From an uncultured Eubacteriales bacterium (GTDB lineage Bacteria > Bacillota > Clostridia > Oscillospirales > Oscillospiraceae), in the NCBI GenBank assembly GCA_900556935.1, contig USQL01000009.1:1-36997 (forward strand): a stretch of 36,997 nt of DNA, read 5' to 3'. Shown one piece after another: positions 7,828-15,555 of this stretch. Under the pieces are notes generated by a model. It saw only the letters and a list, made by a program, of their open reading frames with translations, was not told where the DNA came from and made no database searches. Made by a program: the position numbers and the translations under genes. The stretch's first letter is position 1. Every line of letters begins with the position of its first letter.

Positions 7828-8909
7828 TGAAGGAAAAGAGCAATGGGGGCCTGATTCGTCAGGCCCCCGCAACGGCATTTGTGGTCGTTGCGCTGATTGC
7901 GGGGCTGGTACTGTCCATCCTCTGGGCCGTGACCATTGGCTCCACCCAAATCCCATTTCGGGATGTTTACACCGTGATTTTCCAAAAGCTGGGCCATATT
8001 CTCTCCGGGGATGCCCAGTGGGGCACCGGCAGTCTCTACAGGACCGTCTGGTATATCCGCCTGCCCCGGATTCTGCTGGCCGCCGCCATCGGCATGGGCC
8101 TGGCTACCTGCGGCGTTGTTATGCAGGCCATTGTGAAAAACCCCTTGGCGGACCCCTATGTGCTGGGTATCTCCTCTGGCGCGTCTCTGGGCGCGACGGC
8201 GGCGGTGATGCTGGGGATTGGCACCATGTTCGGCAGCAACTTTGTGGGCGTAATGGCCTTTTTAGGGGCCTTCGGCATCTCTGTGGCTGTGGTGGCCCTG
8301 GCCAACGTAGGCGGCCACGCGAACTCCGTCAAGCTGCTGCTTGCGGGCATGGCCCTGAGCTCCGTGTGCTCCGCCTTTTCCAATTTCATCGTCTACTATG
8401 CCCACGACAAAGAGGGGATGCAGACGGTGACCTACTGGCTCATGGGCTCCATGGGCGGTGCCACCTGGAGCATTGACGGGGTTGTGGCCCTGGTAACCCT
8501 TCTGGGCGTGGGCTTCTTCCTGACCCAGTTCCGGGTGCTGAACCTGATGCTTCTGGGCGACGAGGCCGCCATCACTCTGGGCACAGACCTGCACCGCTGG
8601 CGGCAGCTATACCTGCTGGTCAGCGCCGCCCTGGTGGGCTTCGCGGTTTACGCCGCGGGCATGATTGGCTTTGTAGGCCTGGTGGTTCCCCATGTGGTGC
8701 GGATGCTGGTGGGTACGGACCATCGGCGGCTGCTGCCCATCTCCGCCCTGGTGGGTGCCATCTTCCTGGTGTGGGCCGATGTGGCCTGCCGGGTGATTAT
8801 CCCGGGGCAGGAGCTGCCCATCGGCGTACTGACCTCCATCATCGGCGCGCCCTGCTTCATCTACCTCATGGCGAGAAAACGCTACGGCTTCGGAGGTGGC
8901 GCGTCATGA
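7827..8909 (+). CDS. ABC importer permease, FecCD/BtuC family
   Basis: Transmembrane subunit of a type II importer, 360 aa. About ten hydrophobic helices, with the family signature NPLADPYVLGISSGASLGA near residues 110-128 and the late motif GLVVPHVVRMLVGTDHRRLLP that contacts the ATPase. The ATG overlaps the TAA of the binding-protein gene by one base, indicating coupled translation. Likely moves cobalamin or another corrinoid given the riboswitch; a siderophore role cannot be excluded from the permease alone. Confidence 0.88.
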   Translation: MKEKSNGGLIRQAPATAFVVVALIAGLVLSILWAVTIGSTQIPFRDVYTVIFQKLGHILSGDAQWGTGSLYRTVWYIRLPRILLAAAIGMGLATCGVVMQAIVKNPLADPYVLGISSGASLGATAAVMLGIGTMFGSNFVGVMAFLGAFGISVAVVALANVGGHANSVKLLLAGMALSSVCSAFSNFIVYYAHDKEGMQTVTYWLMGSMGGATWSIDGVVALVTLLGVGFFLTQFRVLNLMLLGDEAAITLGTDLHRWRQLYLLVSAALVGFAVYAAGMIGFVGLVVPHVVRMLVGTDHRRLLPISALVGAIFLVWADVACRVIIPGQELPIGVLTSIIGAPCFIYLMARKRYGFGGGAS

Positions 8910-9670
8910 GAATTGAGGCAAGCGATATCAAAGCCGCCCTGGGCGGAAACCAGATTCTCAAAGGCGTGGGCATCGAGGCCGACACCGGGGATTTTGTGGG
9001 CATCATCGGCCCCAACGGCAGCGGCAAAAGCACTCTGCTCAAATGCATCTACCGGACCCTGAAGCCCGACTCCGGGGCGGTGCTGCTGGACGGGGAGCGC
9101 CTTCTGTCCATGTCCTATCGGCAGTCTGCCAAGAGCATTGCGGTGCTGGCCCAGCACAACTACTATAATTTTGAGTTCTCCGTCCGGGACGTAGTCCTCA
9201 TGGGCCGCTCCCCCCACAAGAAGGCCATGGAGCGGGACAACGCGGAGGACTACAGGATTGTGGACGAGGCGCTGGAAACCGTGGGGATGCTCCATTTCCG
9301 GGACCGCAGCTTCCAGACCCTTTCCGGCGGCGAGCAGCAGCGGGTGATTTTGGCCCGGGCCCTGGCCCAGCAGACCCCCTGCCTGATTCTGGACGAGCCC
9401 ACGAACCACTTAGACATCAAGTATCAGCTGCAGCTATTGGACATTGTCAAGGGTCTGAACCGGACGGTGATTTCCGCCATCCACGACCTGAACATCGCCG
9501 CCATGTACTGCACCCGGCTGGTGGTCATGAAGGACGGCCACATCATCACCCAGGGCTCCCCCCGGGAGGTTCTGACCCCGGAGCTTATCCGGCAGGTTTA
9601 CGAGGTGGAGGCCAGCGTGTCAACCGACGACGCAGGGATTCTGAGAATCCAGTACTATCCCAAGCGGTGA
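8906..9670 (+). CDS. ABC importer ATPase, BtuD/FepC family
   Basis: Energises the permease, 254 aa. Walker A GPNGSGKST (35-43), Q-loop region LAQHNYYNFEF, signature LSGGEQQRV, Walker B CLILDEPTNHLD, and switch histidine in AIHDLNIAA. The ATG at 8906-8908 overlaps the permease stop (ATGA) and follows GGAGGTGGC. The frame is open to 8771 but that part lies within the permease gene. Followed by a terminator at 9693-9726, closing the operon. Confidence 0.92.
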   Translation: MRIEASDIKAALGGNQILKGVGIEADTGDFVGIIGPNGSGKSTLLKCIYRTLKPDSGAVLLDGERLLSMSYRQSAKSIAVLAQHNYYNFEFSVRDVVLMGRSPHKKAMERDNAEDYRIVDEALETVGMLHFRDRSFQTLSGGEQQRVILARALAQQTPCLILDEPTNHLDIKYQLQLLDIVKGLNRTVISAIHDLNIAAMYCTRLVVMKDGHIITQGSPREVLTPELIRQVYEVEASVSTDDAGILRIQYYPKR

Positions 9671-9692
9671 ACGCTCAAGCTACAAGCAGCAA

Positions 9693-9726
9693 AAAAGACG
9701 CTTTGCTTTTTGGCAGAGCGTCTTTT
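9693..9726. terminator. Terminator between convergent importer and GH3 genes
   Basis: 14-bp stem AAAAGACGCTTTGC / GCAGAGCGTCTTTT with one G-U pair. It has T on the plus side and T (from the A run) on the minus side, so it could serve both converging transcripts. Confidence 0.85.
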
Positions 9727-9788
9727 CCCTTATATTTTTAGCTTCCGTCCAGCTGAATGCGAATTTGCTTAGATTTTTTCCTGGCATC

Positions 9789-9847
9789 GGTCTGTACCGC
9801 CCCTCATCAGTCAGGGCTGTGCCCTGACAGCTTCCCCCGGGGGAAGC
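9789..9847. repeat. Twin-hairpin repeat unit, copy A
   Basis: The unit begins CTGTACCGCCCCTCATCAG. It has one hairpin around CAGGGC-TGT-GCCCTG and a second, CTTCCCCCGGGGGAAG. The same unit recurs at 19330-19405 and 28180-28240 and, inverted and with a different first hairpin, at 27818-27871. Here it abuts the stop codon of the GH3 gene (TAG at 9848-9850). Confidence 0.85.
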
Positions 9848-10993
9848 CTATATCAGCCCCAGTTGGAGCTTCCAGGTGAGGTTTCGGTAGGCGGCATCGT
9901 CGATGGCTGCCTCTGAAATACGGCCATCCCGGACGGCCTCCAGAACCGCGGGAATCTGGGTGTCAAAATCCGTGCTGCACAGAAGTGTCGCCCCGGCCTG
10001 TACCGCCAGCACCGCCGCCTCCTCCGGGGTGTATTCCCCCAGCGCCCCCATGACCAGGTCGTCTGTGACAATGACCCCTTGGAAGCCCATGTTGTTCCGC
10101 AGATAATCCACAACCTTGGGCGACAGCGAGGCGGGCAGGCTGCTGTCCAGGGCCGTAACAATATTGTGGCTGACGAGGATGGCCCCCAGGCCCTGGGCGA
10201 TGCCCGCGGCAAAGGGCACCAGGTCCCGGCCTTCCAGCTCCTCCAGGGAGCGGGTGTCCGTCACCTGGCCGGTGTGGGTGTCGCCGTTTTCCCCGTAGCC
10301 CGGGAAGTGCTTCATCACCCCGCCTACCCCGCACTCCCACATCCGCTCCAGGGTGCCGGTTACGAACGCGCCGGTGGTGACAGGGTCCGCCCCCAGGGAG
10401 CGGTGGTACATAAAGGCATCCGGATTCTGGCTGATATCGCACACCGGGGCCAGATTGACATTCAGCCCCAGGCTGTGCAGCAGATAGGCTTTTTCCGACT
10501 CCATGCTCAGGGCCAGCGCCAAGCCGCCCTTTTCATAGGATTCCCGGGGCTCCGGGAATTTTTCGCTGCGGAAGGCAGGATACCGGCTGATCCGACAGAC
10601 CGTTCCGCCCTCCTCGTCCACCGCCAGAAGCATGGGGATTGGGGATGCGTCCTGGTAGGAACAGAGCTTACTTTTCAGGCTATCCTGGGTTTCCTCCTGA
10701 AAATCCACCCCAAAGAGCACATAGCCCCCCAGGTGGTAATTTTCAATATCCTCTATGGCCGTCTCCGCACGGCACCGAGCCAGGAACAGCTGGCCGACCT
10801 TTTCCTCCAGACTGAGCCCTTCCAGGATTTCCGCCACAGGGTCCGGCGGTTCCGTGGTGGGCGCTTCCGTGGTGTTCTGGGTTGGCTGGGTCACAGGGAG
10901 TGAGGTTTGTTCCTCCGATTCCGTGGGCTCTGCCTGCCGGGCACAGCCCAGCAGCAGGAGGGCCGCCAGAAGAACGGGCATCAGCTTTTTCAT
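9848..10993 (-). CDS. Glycoside hydrolase family 3 lipoprotein, NagZ-like beta-N-acetylhexosaminidase
   Basis: Predicted to cleave terminal GlcNAc from cell-wall fragments outside the membrane. 381 aa. Signal peptide with lipobox LLLLGC (Cys17), then a Thr/Pro/Glu linker to ~50 and a GH3 barrel (LSLEEKVGQLF, LAVDEEGGTVCRI, LAPVCDI). The NagZ-type acid/base loop is KHFPGYGENGDTH (228-240), with the Asp238-Thr-His240 dyad kept but Tyr where KHFPGHG normally has His. The nucleophile is Asp311 in IVTDDLVMGA. ATG at 10991-10993 after GGAGGAACAC; its first bases overlap the MATE stop (ATGA), so the two genes are coupled. Substrate is inferred. Confidence 0.88.
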   Translation of the reverse strand: MKKLMPVLLAALLLLGCARQAEPTESEEQTSLPVTQPTQNTTEAPTTEPPDPVAEILEGLSLEEKVGQLFLARCRAETAIEDIENYHLGGYVLFGVDFQEETQDSLKSKLCSYQDASPIPMLLAVDEEGGTVCRISRYPAFRSEKFPEPRESYEKGGLALALSMESEKAYLLHSLGLNVNLAPVCDISQNPDAFMYHRSLGADPVTTGAFVTGTLERMWECGVGGVMKHFPGYGENGDTHTGQVTDTRSLEELEGRDLVPFAAGIAQGLGAILVSHNIVTALDSSLPASLSPKVVDYLRNNMGFQGVIVTDDLVMGALGEYTPEEAAVLAVQAGATLLCSTDFDTQIPAVLEAVRDGRISEAAIDDAAYRNLTWKLQLGLI

Positions 10994-12342
10994 ACGTGTT
11001 CCTCCTTCAGACGCTTTTGGAAGCTGTGGAAATAGACATACAGGAAGACTCCGGCCGCCAGAATCCAGGTGATGGGATAGCAGACACAGAGCAAAATCAA
11101 AGCGTGCCACCGGCGCACCACCGTAGCAAGCCACACAACCCGGACCACGCAGACGCTGAGGCAGATAATCACCGTGGGCTTCAGGGAATCCCCCATACCC
11201 CGCATGGTACCGGCGAAAATTTCCACCGGCATGAAAATCGCCACAAAGGGCGCAATCACCGATACGATATAGCTCCCGGTTTCAATTACCTGGGCATCCG
11301 TGGTATAAATACCCATAATGAACTGCCGGAACAGGACAATCACCAGGCTCAGGAGCCCCACTGTGCCGATGCTCATGGCCATGCACACCCGGACGCTCTG
11401 CCGCACCCGGTCATATTTATGGGCACCGTAGTTCTGCCCCACAAAGGTGGTAATGGCCACACCGAAGGCACCGGAAATCATCCAGGTCAGGGCATCGGTC
11501 TTGGTATAGGCCGTCCAGGCCGCCATGACCACCGAGCCAAAGGAATTGATGCCGGACTGAATCAGGGTGTTGGACAGGTCGAACATCACAAGCTGCAGCC
11601 CCGCGGGCACGCCGATGGCCATAATCCGGCCCAGGAGGCCCAAATCCAGCCCCAGGCACCGGAGGTTTAAGGGGTTCTCCCGCTCCCGCAGCAGGACGAA
11701 CAGCAGCATGGCCGCGCTGACAATCTGAGAAATCACCGTAGCCAGCGCCGCGCCGGCAACGCCCATTTTCAGGAACACCACCAGCACAATATCCATAATG
11801 ATATTGACAACACAGGCCACAATCAGGGAAATCACCGGCCGCTGAGAATCCCCCATGGCCCGGAGGATGCCCGCCTCCATATTATAGAGCATAGAGGCTA
11901 TGGCCCCGGCAAAATAAATGCGGACGTAGAGGGAGGCCATGTCCAGGCATTCCTCCGGGGTTTTCATCCACCGAAGCACCGTCGGTCCCAGGCCGCAGCC
12001 CAGAAGGATAATCGCAAGGCCCAGCAGCAGGGACAGGGTGATGCCCGTATGCATCGCCTTCCGGACCCCTTCCCGGTTTCCCGCCCCAAAATACTGGGCA
12101 AGAATCACCGTGGCACCGGTGCTGAGGCCGGTAAAAAAGCCGTTAATCATATTGACCAGCGGCCCCGCGGTCCCCACCGCCGCCAGGGCCTGGGTGCTGA
12201 CGAAGCGCCCGACAATGACGGTATCCACCGTATTGTACATCTGCTGAAAAAAGGTCCCCAGTAAAATGGGGAAAAAGAAAGCCAGAATCTGCTTCCAGAT
12301 CACGCCCTCCGTAATCTGCCGGGTAGCGGCTTGGTTCTTCAT
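10990..12342 (-). CDS. MATE family multidrug/solute exporter
   Basis: Integral membrane antiporter of 450 aa with about twelve helices. The two MatE halves are recognisable: FFFPILLGTFFQQMYNTVDTVIVGRFV at the start, and the repeated GVPAGLQLVMFDLSNTLIQSGINSFGSVVMAAWTAY in the second half. Substrate unknown; family members export drugs or metabolites against Na+ or H+. The frame opens at 12357, but the ATG at 12340-12342 has GGAGGGG at ideal spacing and is preferred. First gene of a two-gene operon with the GH3 lipoprotein. Confidence 0.9.
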   Translation of the reverse strand: MKNQAATRQITEGVIWKQILAFFFPILLGTFFQQMYNTVDTVIVGRFVSTQALAAVGTAGPLVNMINGFFTGLSTGATVILAQYFGAGNREGVRKAMHTGITLSLLLGLAIILLGCGLGPTVLRWMKTPEECLDMASLYVRIYFAGAIASMLYNMEAGILRAMGDSQRPVISLIVACVVNIIMDIVLVVFLKMGVAGAALATVISQIVSAAMLLFVLLRERENPLNLRCLGLDLGLLGRIMAIGVPAGLQLVMFDLSNTLIQSGINSFGSVVMAAWTAYTKTDALTWMISGAFGVAITTFVGQNYGAHKYDRVRQSVRVCMAMSIGTVGLLSLVIVLFRQFIMGIYTTDAQVIETGSYIVSVIAPFVAIFMPVEIFAGTMRGMGDSLKPTVIICLSVCVVRVVWLATVVRRWHALILLCVCYPITWILAAGVFLYVYFHSFQKRLKEEHV

Positions 12343-12372
12343 TGCGTTCCCCTCCAAAGTATTCTACCGGGG

Positions 12373-12401
12373 ATTCTAGCACAAGGAGGCGGGAATGTCA
12401 C
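12373..12401 (-). promoter_or_regulatory. Promoter of the MATE-GH3 operon
   Basis: Minus strand GTGACA (12396-12401), 17-bp spacer, TAGAAT (12373-12378). A second TAGAAT lies at 12361-12366 but lacks a matching -35 box. Confidence 0.65.
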
Positions 12402-12503
12402 GTGTTTTTTTGCAAAAATTCTCATTTCCCCCCGGGCGTTTCATCCTTCTCCCTCTGTCCGCCAGCCTCCATCTCGCAAAAGGGTTCTACTACCCGCAAA
12501 AAG

Positions 12504-12653
12504 GGGGCTGTTAGAAAACAACCTGTCATTGCGAACCAGTCCGCAGACTGGTGTGGCAATCCCCCGGATCTACAAACATCTTGGCAGTAAAACCAAGCTG
12601 TTTCCATTCAACCGGGGGGCTGCCAACCAGTGACATGCTTTTCTAACAGCCCC
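12504..12653. repeat. 150-bp inverted-repeat element (MITE-like), non-coding
   Basis: Bounded by exact 15-bp inverted repeats, GGGGCTGTTAGAAAA (12504-12518) and TTTTCTAACAGCCCC (12639-12653). Inside lie a second imperfect inverted pair (GTCATTGCGAACCAG on the left, CCAACCAGTGAC on the right) and a small hairpin CCAGTCCGCAGACTGG. No open frame of note. It fills most of the 12402-12689 gap, whose remainder holds only CCTTCCCC-ACC-GGAGAAGG, a hairpin just past the hydrolase stop without a T tract. Confidence 0.75.
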
Positions 12654-12689
12654 TTTGCAACCTTCCCCACCGGAGAAGGTGCTGCCGCT

Positions 12690-13196
12690 TCATACCCTCA
12701 CTTCAATCTGCACCGCCCGCATGGCGTTCAGGGCCGTTTCGTGGCTCTCGGGGGTGACACCGGCGCAGCAGGAGGCCTCGATATACACCGGAGTCTCCGG
12801 GAACGCGCTTTTTAAAATCATGGCGTTGGAAATCACGCAGATGTCCGTGCACAGGCCGCACAGGGTGATTTCCTCCGGGGTGCCGTTCTGGGCCAGGAGC
12901 CTGGGCAGGGCGATGCTGCCAAAGCTCAGCTTATCCACCACGTCCCTGGCAAAGGGCTGCAGCTCCCCGCAAATCTGCCAGCCGGGGGTTCCGTGGATGC
13001 AGTGCTCCACGGGAAGCTTCCGCCCCTCCTGGGTTTTCAGGTAATTGGGGCCGTGGGTATCCCGGGTGAAAATCACCTGGCCGTCAAAGCGGTTTACCAA
13101 ATCCACCACCTTGGGCACAATGGCCCGGGCCTGGGGAGAACCCAGGCTGCCGTCAATAAAATCCACCTGCATGTCCACAACGATTAAATATTTCAT
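12690..13196 (-). CDS. Nicotinamidase-like cysteine hydrolase (isochorismatase family)
   Basis: 168 aa. Catalytic triad of the family visible: Asp8 (VVDMQVDF), Lys89 (VDKLSFGS) and Cys120 (GLCTDICV). Metal-binding candidates Asp46 and His48 (FTRDTHG) and the HCIHGTPGW segment agree with a PncA-type nicotinamidase, which deaminates nicotinamide for NAD salvage; other amide hydrolases share this set, so the substrate is not certain. The ATG at 13194-13196 follows GGGAGCG and gives MKYLIVVDMQ; an upstream ATG at 13211 has no ribosome site. Third gene of the deacetylase-aminotransferase operon, 22 nt behind the aminotransferase stop. Confidence 0.8.
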   Translation of the reverse strand: MKYLIVVDMQVDFIDGSLGSPQARAIVPKVVDLVNRFDGQVIFTRDTHGPNYLKTQEGRKLPVEHCIHGTPGWQICGELQPFARDVVDKLSFGSIALPRLLAQNGTPEEITLCGLCTDICVISNAMILKSAFPETPVYIEASCCAGVTPESHETALNAMRAVQIEVRV

Positions 13197-13218
13197 ATGT
13201 ATCGCTCCCATTGTTATT

Positions 13219-14346
13219 TTATAGGTTCCCGATAAATTTTTCCAGCCGGTCCAGGCCTGTTTTCAGTTCCTCGTCGCCGTAGCAATAGGACAGGCGGATG
13301 TACCCCTCCGTGCCAAAGCACACCCCGGGGACGGCGGCAAGGCCCGCCTCCTGAATCATCCGGCGGCAAAACTCCCAGGAGGGAATGCCGAATTTGGAAA
13401 TCTCCGGGAAGACATAAAAGGCACCCTGGGGCCGCGGGTAGGTAAGGCCCATCCGGTCCAGGCGGGCACACATGTCGTCCCGTCTTTTTTCATACAGCGC
13501 CCGCATAGGCTCCACAGGGACCCCCAGCGCCGTCTCCGCCGCCGCCTGGATAAAGGTGGGCACCGCAGCGATTTCCGCGGCGCTGAGGAGCAGCAGCCGC
13601 TCCATAAGCGCCTCCGGGCACACCAGATACCCCACCCGCCAGCCGGTCATGGCATAGGGCTTGGAAAAGCTCTGGCAAAGGATGATTTGCCCCCGCAGAG
13701 CGGCCCGGGTGGTAAAATCCGGACAGGGGGCATAGACCAGCTGATTGTAGACGTTGTCGCAGATGACATAAATCTCCCGCCCGGCAGCCGCCTGTTCCAC
13801 CGCATCCAGGCTCTTTTCGTTTAGAATTACCCCTGTGGGATTGCAGGGGGAATTGAGGACAATCGCCTTGGTTTTGGGGGTTAAAACCGCCGACAGAGCT
13901 TCCTCCGTGAGCTGGAAATCCGTCTTGCTCACGTCCAAAAAGACACTCTTACCCCCCGCCGCGGTGACAATGGTATCGTAAAGGGAAAAGGCGGGGATGG
14001 GGATGATGACCTCCTCCCCGGGGTTTAAAATGCCGGTCAGGGCGGTGTAGAGTGCCTGGGTGGCCCCCACGGTGACCAGCACCTCCTCCGGGCCTGTTCG
14101 TCTGCCCCGGTTGGTTTCAAATTCCGCAATGGCCCGGCGCAGGGAGGCCGTGCCCTGGTTGGGGGCGTAGTGGGTCTGGTCCTGCCCCAGGGCAAGCACC
14201 GCCGCCTGCTTGATGGGCTCCGGGGTGGGCAAATCCGGCTCCCCAATGGTAAGCCCACGGCAATCCGGGGTCTGCCGCGCCAGATTGGTAAACAGGCGGA
14301 TGCCGCTGCGCTCCAGGGGGTCTAAATGGTGGTTGATGGGAATCAT
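13219..14346 (-). CDS. patA: Class I PLP aminotransferase, probably N-acetyl-LL-diaminopimelate aminotransferase
   Basis: 375 aa fold-type I aminotransferase. Seen: YAPNQGTASLRRAIAEF, GATQALYTAL, NSPCNPTGVIL (Asn binding PLP), CDNVYNQLVY, and the Schiff-base Lys229 in QSFSKPYAMTGWRVGY. The family alone does not fix the substrate. The context does: it overlaps by 4 nt (ATGA) with an M20 deacetylase gene and is divergent from dapH, which together make the acetyl branch of diaminopimelate synthesis, where PatA converts N-acetyl-2-amino-6-oxopimelate to N-acetyl-LL-DAP. Confidence 0.78.
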   Translation of the reverse strand: MIPINHHLDPLERSGIRLFTNLARQTPDCRGLTIGEPDLPTPEPIKQAAVLALGQDQTHYAPNQGTASLRRAIAEFETNRGRRTGPEEVLVTVGATQALYTALTGILNPGEEVIIPIPAFSLYDTIVTAAGGKSVFLDVSKTDFQLTEEALSAVLTPKTKAIVLNSPCNPTGVILNEKSLDAVEQAAAGREIYVICDNVYNQLVYAPCPDFTTRAALRGQIILCQSFSKPYAMTGWRVGYLVCPEALMERLLLLSAAEIAAVPTFIQAAAETALGVPVEPMRALYEKRRDDMCARLDRMGLTYPRPQGAFYVFPEISKFGIPSWEFCRRMIQEAGLAAVPGVCFGTEGYIRLSYCYGDEELKTGLDRLEKFIGNL

Positions 14347-15431
14347 TGGAACTTCTCCGCCAATTCCTCGAAGAAATCCACGCCCTTTACCAGGATCTCC
14401 TCGTTAAAGTTAAAGTTGTCCGAGTGCAGCGCCGGGGTGTCCCCTACCCCCAGGAAGAAGAACATGCCGGGCAGGGACTTCTGATACCAGGAGAAGTCCT
14501 CCGCGGTCATGGTGGGCCCGTCCAGCTCGAAGAAGCCCACGGCCTTCCGCACCCGGTTGTGCAGGTCCGGGGGGTTCATCACGGCGGGGTACCCCTCCGT
14601 CATATACACGTTGACGGTGGCCCCGTAGGCGCGCTCAATGTCCTTGGCAATGGACACAATGCCCGCCCGGATGGAATAGAACACCTCGTCCTGGAACGCC
14701 CGCAGAGACCCCTCCATATGAGTGTGGTCTGACAGGGCGTTGCACACGGTGCCGCTTTCAAACTTGCCGAATTTCAGGAGCCTGAAAATGTTCTTGGGCA
14801 GCGCCCCCTCCAGCTTCATTACCCGCTGATAGAAGTCCACACCGGCAGCCAGGGCATCCACGCCCTCCTGTGCCTTGGCGATATGGGCGGTCTTGCCGTA
14901 GACATCCACCCGGACCTCGCAAGATCTCGCCATCATCTCGTTTTTCCGGCTGGCAATGATGCCCTCCGGCAGCTGGGGCCACAGGTGCAGGCCGAAAATC
15001 GCCTGGACCCTGTGGGCCCGGAACACGCCGGTGGCGCACAGGTCCTTGGCCCCGCCGGTGGTCTCCTCCGCGGGCTGGAAGACCAGCAAAACATTTCTGG
15101 GCAGGGTCTTCTTTTCATTCAGGCGGCGGGCTAACTCCAGCAAAATAGCCATGTGGCCGTCGTGGCCGCAGGCGTGCATACAGCCCTCGTGCTCCGAGCG
15201 GTAGTCCACCCTGTTCCGCTCCTGAATGGGCAGGGCATCCGCGTCCGCCCGGAAGGCAATGGCCTCCTTCTGGCCAAAGTCAAAATAGGCGCACAGCGCG
15301 CTTTCCATGGGGGAAAACACCTTGCAGTTCAGCTTTTCCAGGGACGCGCGCAGATAGGCCATGGTCTGGGGCAAAAGCCGGTCCAGCTCCGGAATCCGGT
15401 GCAGGGCGCGGCGGTCATCAATTAGTTCCAT
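14343..15431 (-). CDS. ykuR: M20 metallopeptidase, probable N-acetyldiaminopimelate deacetylase
   Basis: 362 aa M20 amidohydrolase. Zinc ligands and catalytic region: RADADALPI, HACGHDGH (86-93), FQPAEETTGGA with the general base Glu, and HSDNFNFNE near the end. In the pathway it would release acetate from N-acetyl-LL-DAP to give LL-DAP for cell wall and lysine; assignment relies on dapH opposite and patA behind it, since hippurate-type amidohydrolases look alike. ATG at 15429-15431 after CGGAGGCGAT. The frame is open further upstream into the promoter, which excludes the longer start. First gene of a three-gene operon. Confidence 0.8.
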   Translation of the reverse strand: MELIDDRRALHRIPELDRLLPQTMAYLRASLEKLNCKVFSPMESALCAYFDFGQKEAIAFRADADALPIQERNRVDYRSEHEGCMHACGHDGHMAILLELARRLNEKKTLPRNVLLVFQPAEETTGGAKDLCATGVFRAHRVQAIFGLHLWPQLPEGIIASRKNEMMARSCEVRVDVYGKTAHIAKAQEGVDALAAGVDFYQRVMKLEGALPKNIFRLLKFGKFESGTVCNALSDHTHMEGSLRAFQDEVFYSIRAGIVSIAKDIERAYGATVNVYMTEGYPAVMNPPDLHNRVRKAVGFFELDGPTMTAEDFSWYQKSLPGMFFFLGVGDTPALHSDNFNFNEEILVKGVDFFEELAEKFQ

Positions 15432-15459
15432 AATATCGCCTCCGGGCAAATTTTCCTTT

Positions 15460-15488
15460 ATTATATTCTCTTTCCCGGGGGCTGTCAA
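15460..15488 (-). promoter_or_regulatory. Perfect-consensus sigma-A promoter of ykuR-patA-hydrolase operon
   Basis: Minus strand TTGACA (15483-15488), 17-bp spacer, TATAAT (15460-15465). It is divergent from the dapH promoter only 7 bp away, so a regulator bound between them could control both sides. Confidence 0.88.
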
Positions 15489-15495
15489 TTTCCCC

Positions 15496-15524
15496 TTGTG
15501 CTTTTTCGGAAAAAGTGATACCAT
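15496..15524 (+). promoter_or_regulatory. Putative promoter of dapH
   Basis: TTGTGC (15496-15501), 17-bp spacer, TACCAT (15519-15524). The spacer contains a short CTTTTTCGGAAAAAG palindrome that could be an operator or a chance feature. Confidence 0.55.
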
Positions 15525-15555
15525 AAAGAAAACGACACCAAAAGGAGAATCTACT

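Noticed and set aside
6766..9670. Siderophore or heme importer instead of corrinoid importer
   Set aside because: Cannot be excluded from the proteins alone, but the cobalamin riboswitch directly upstream makes corrinoid uptake more likely.
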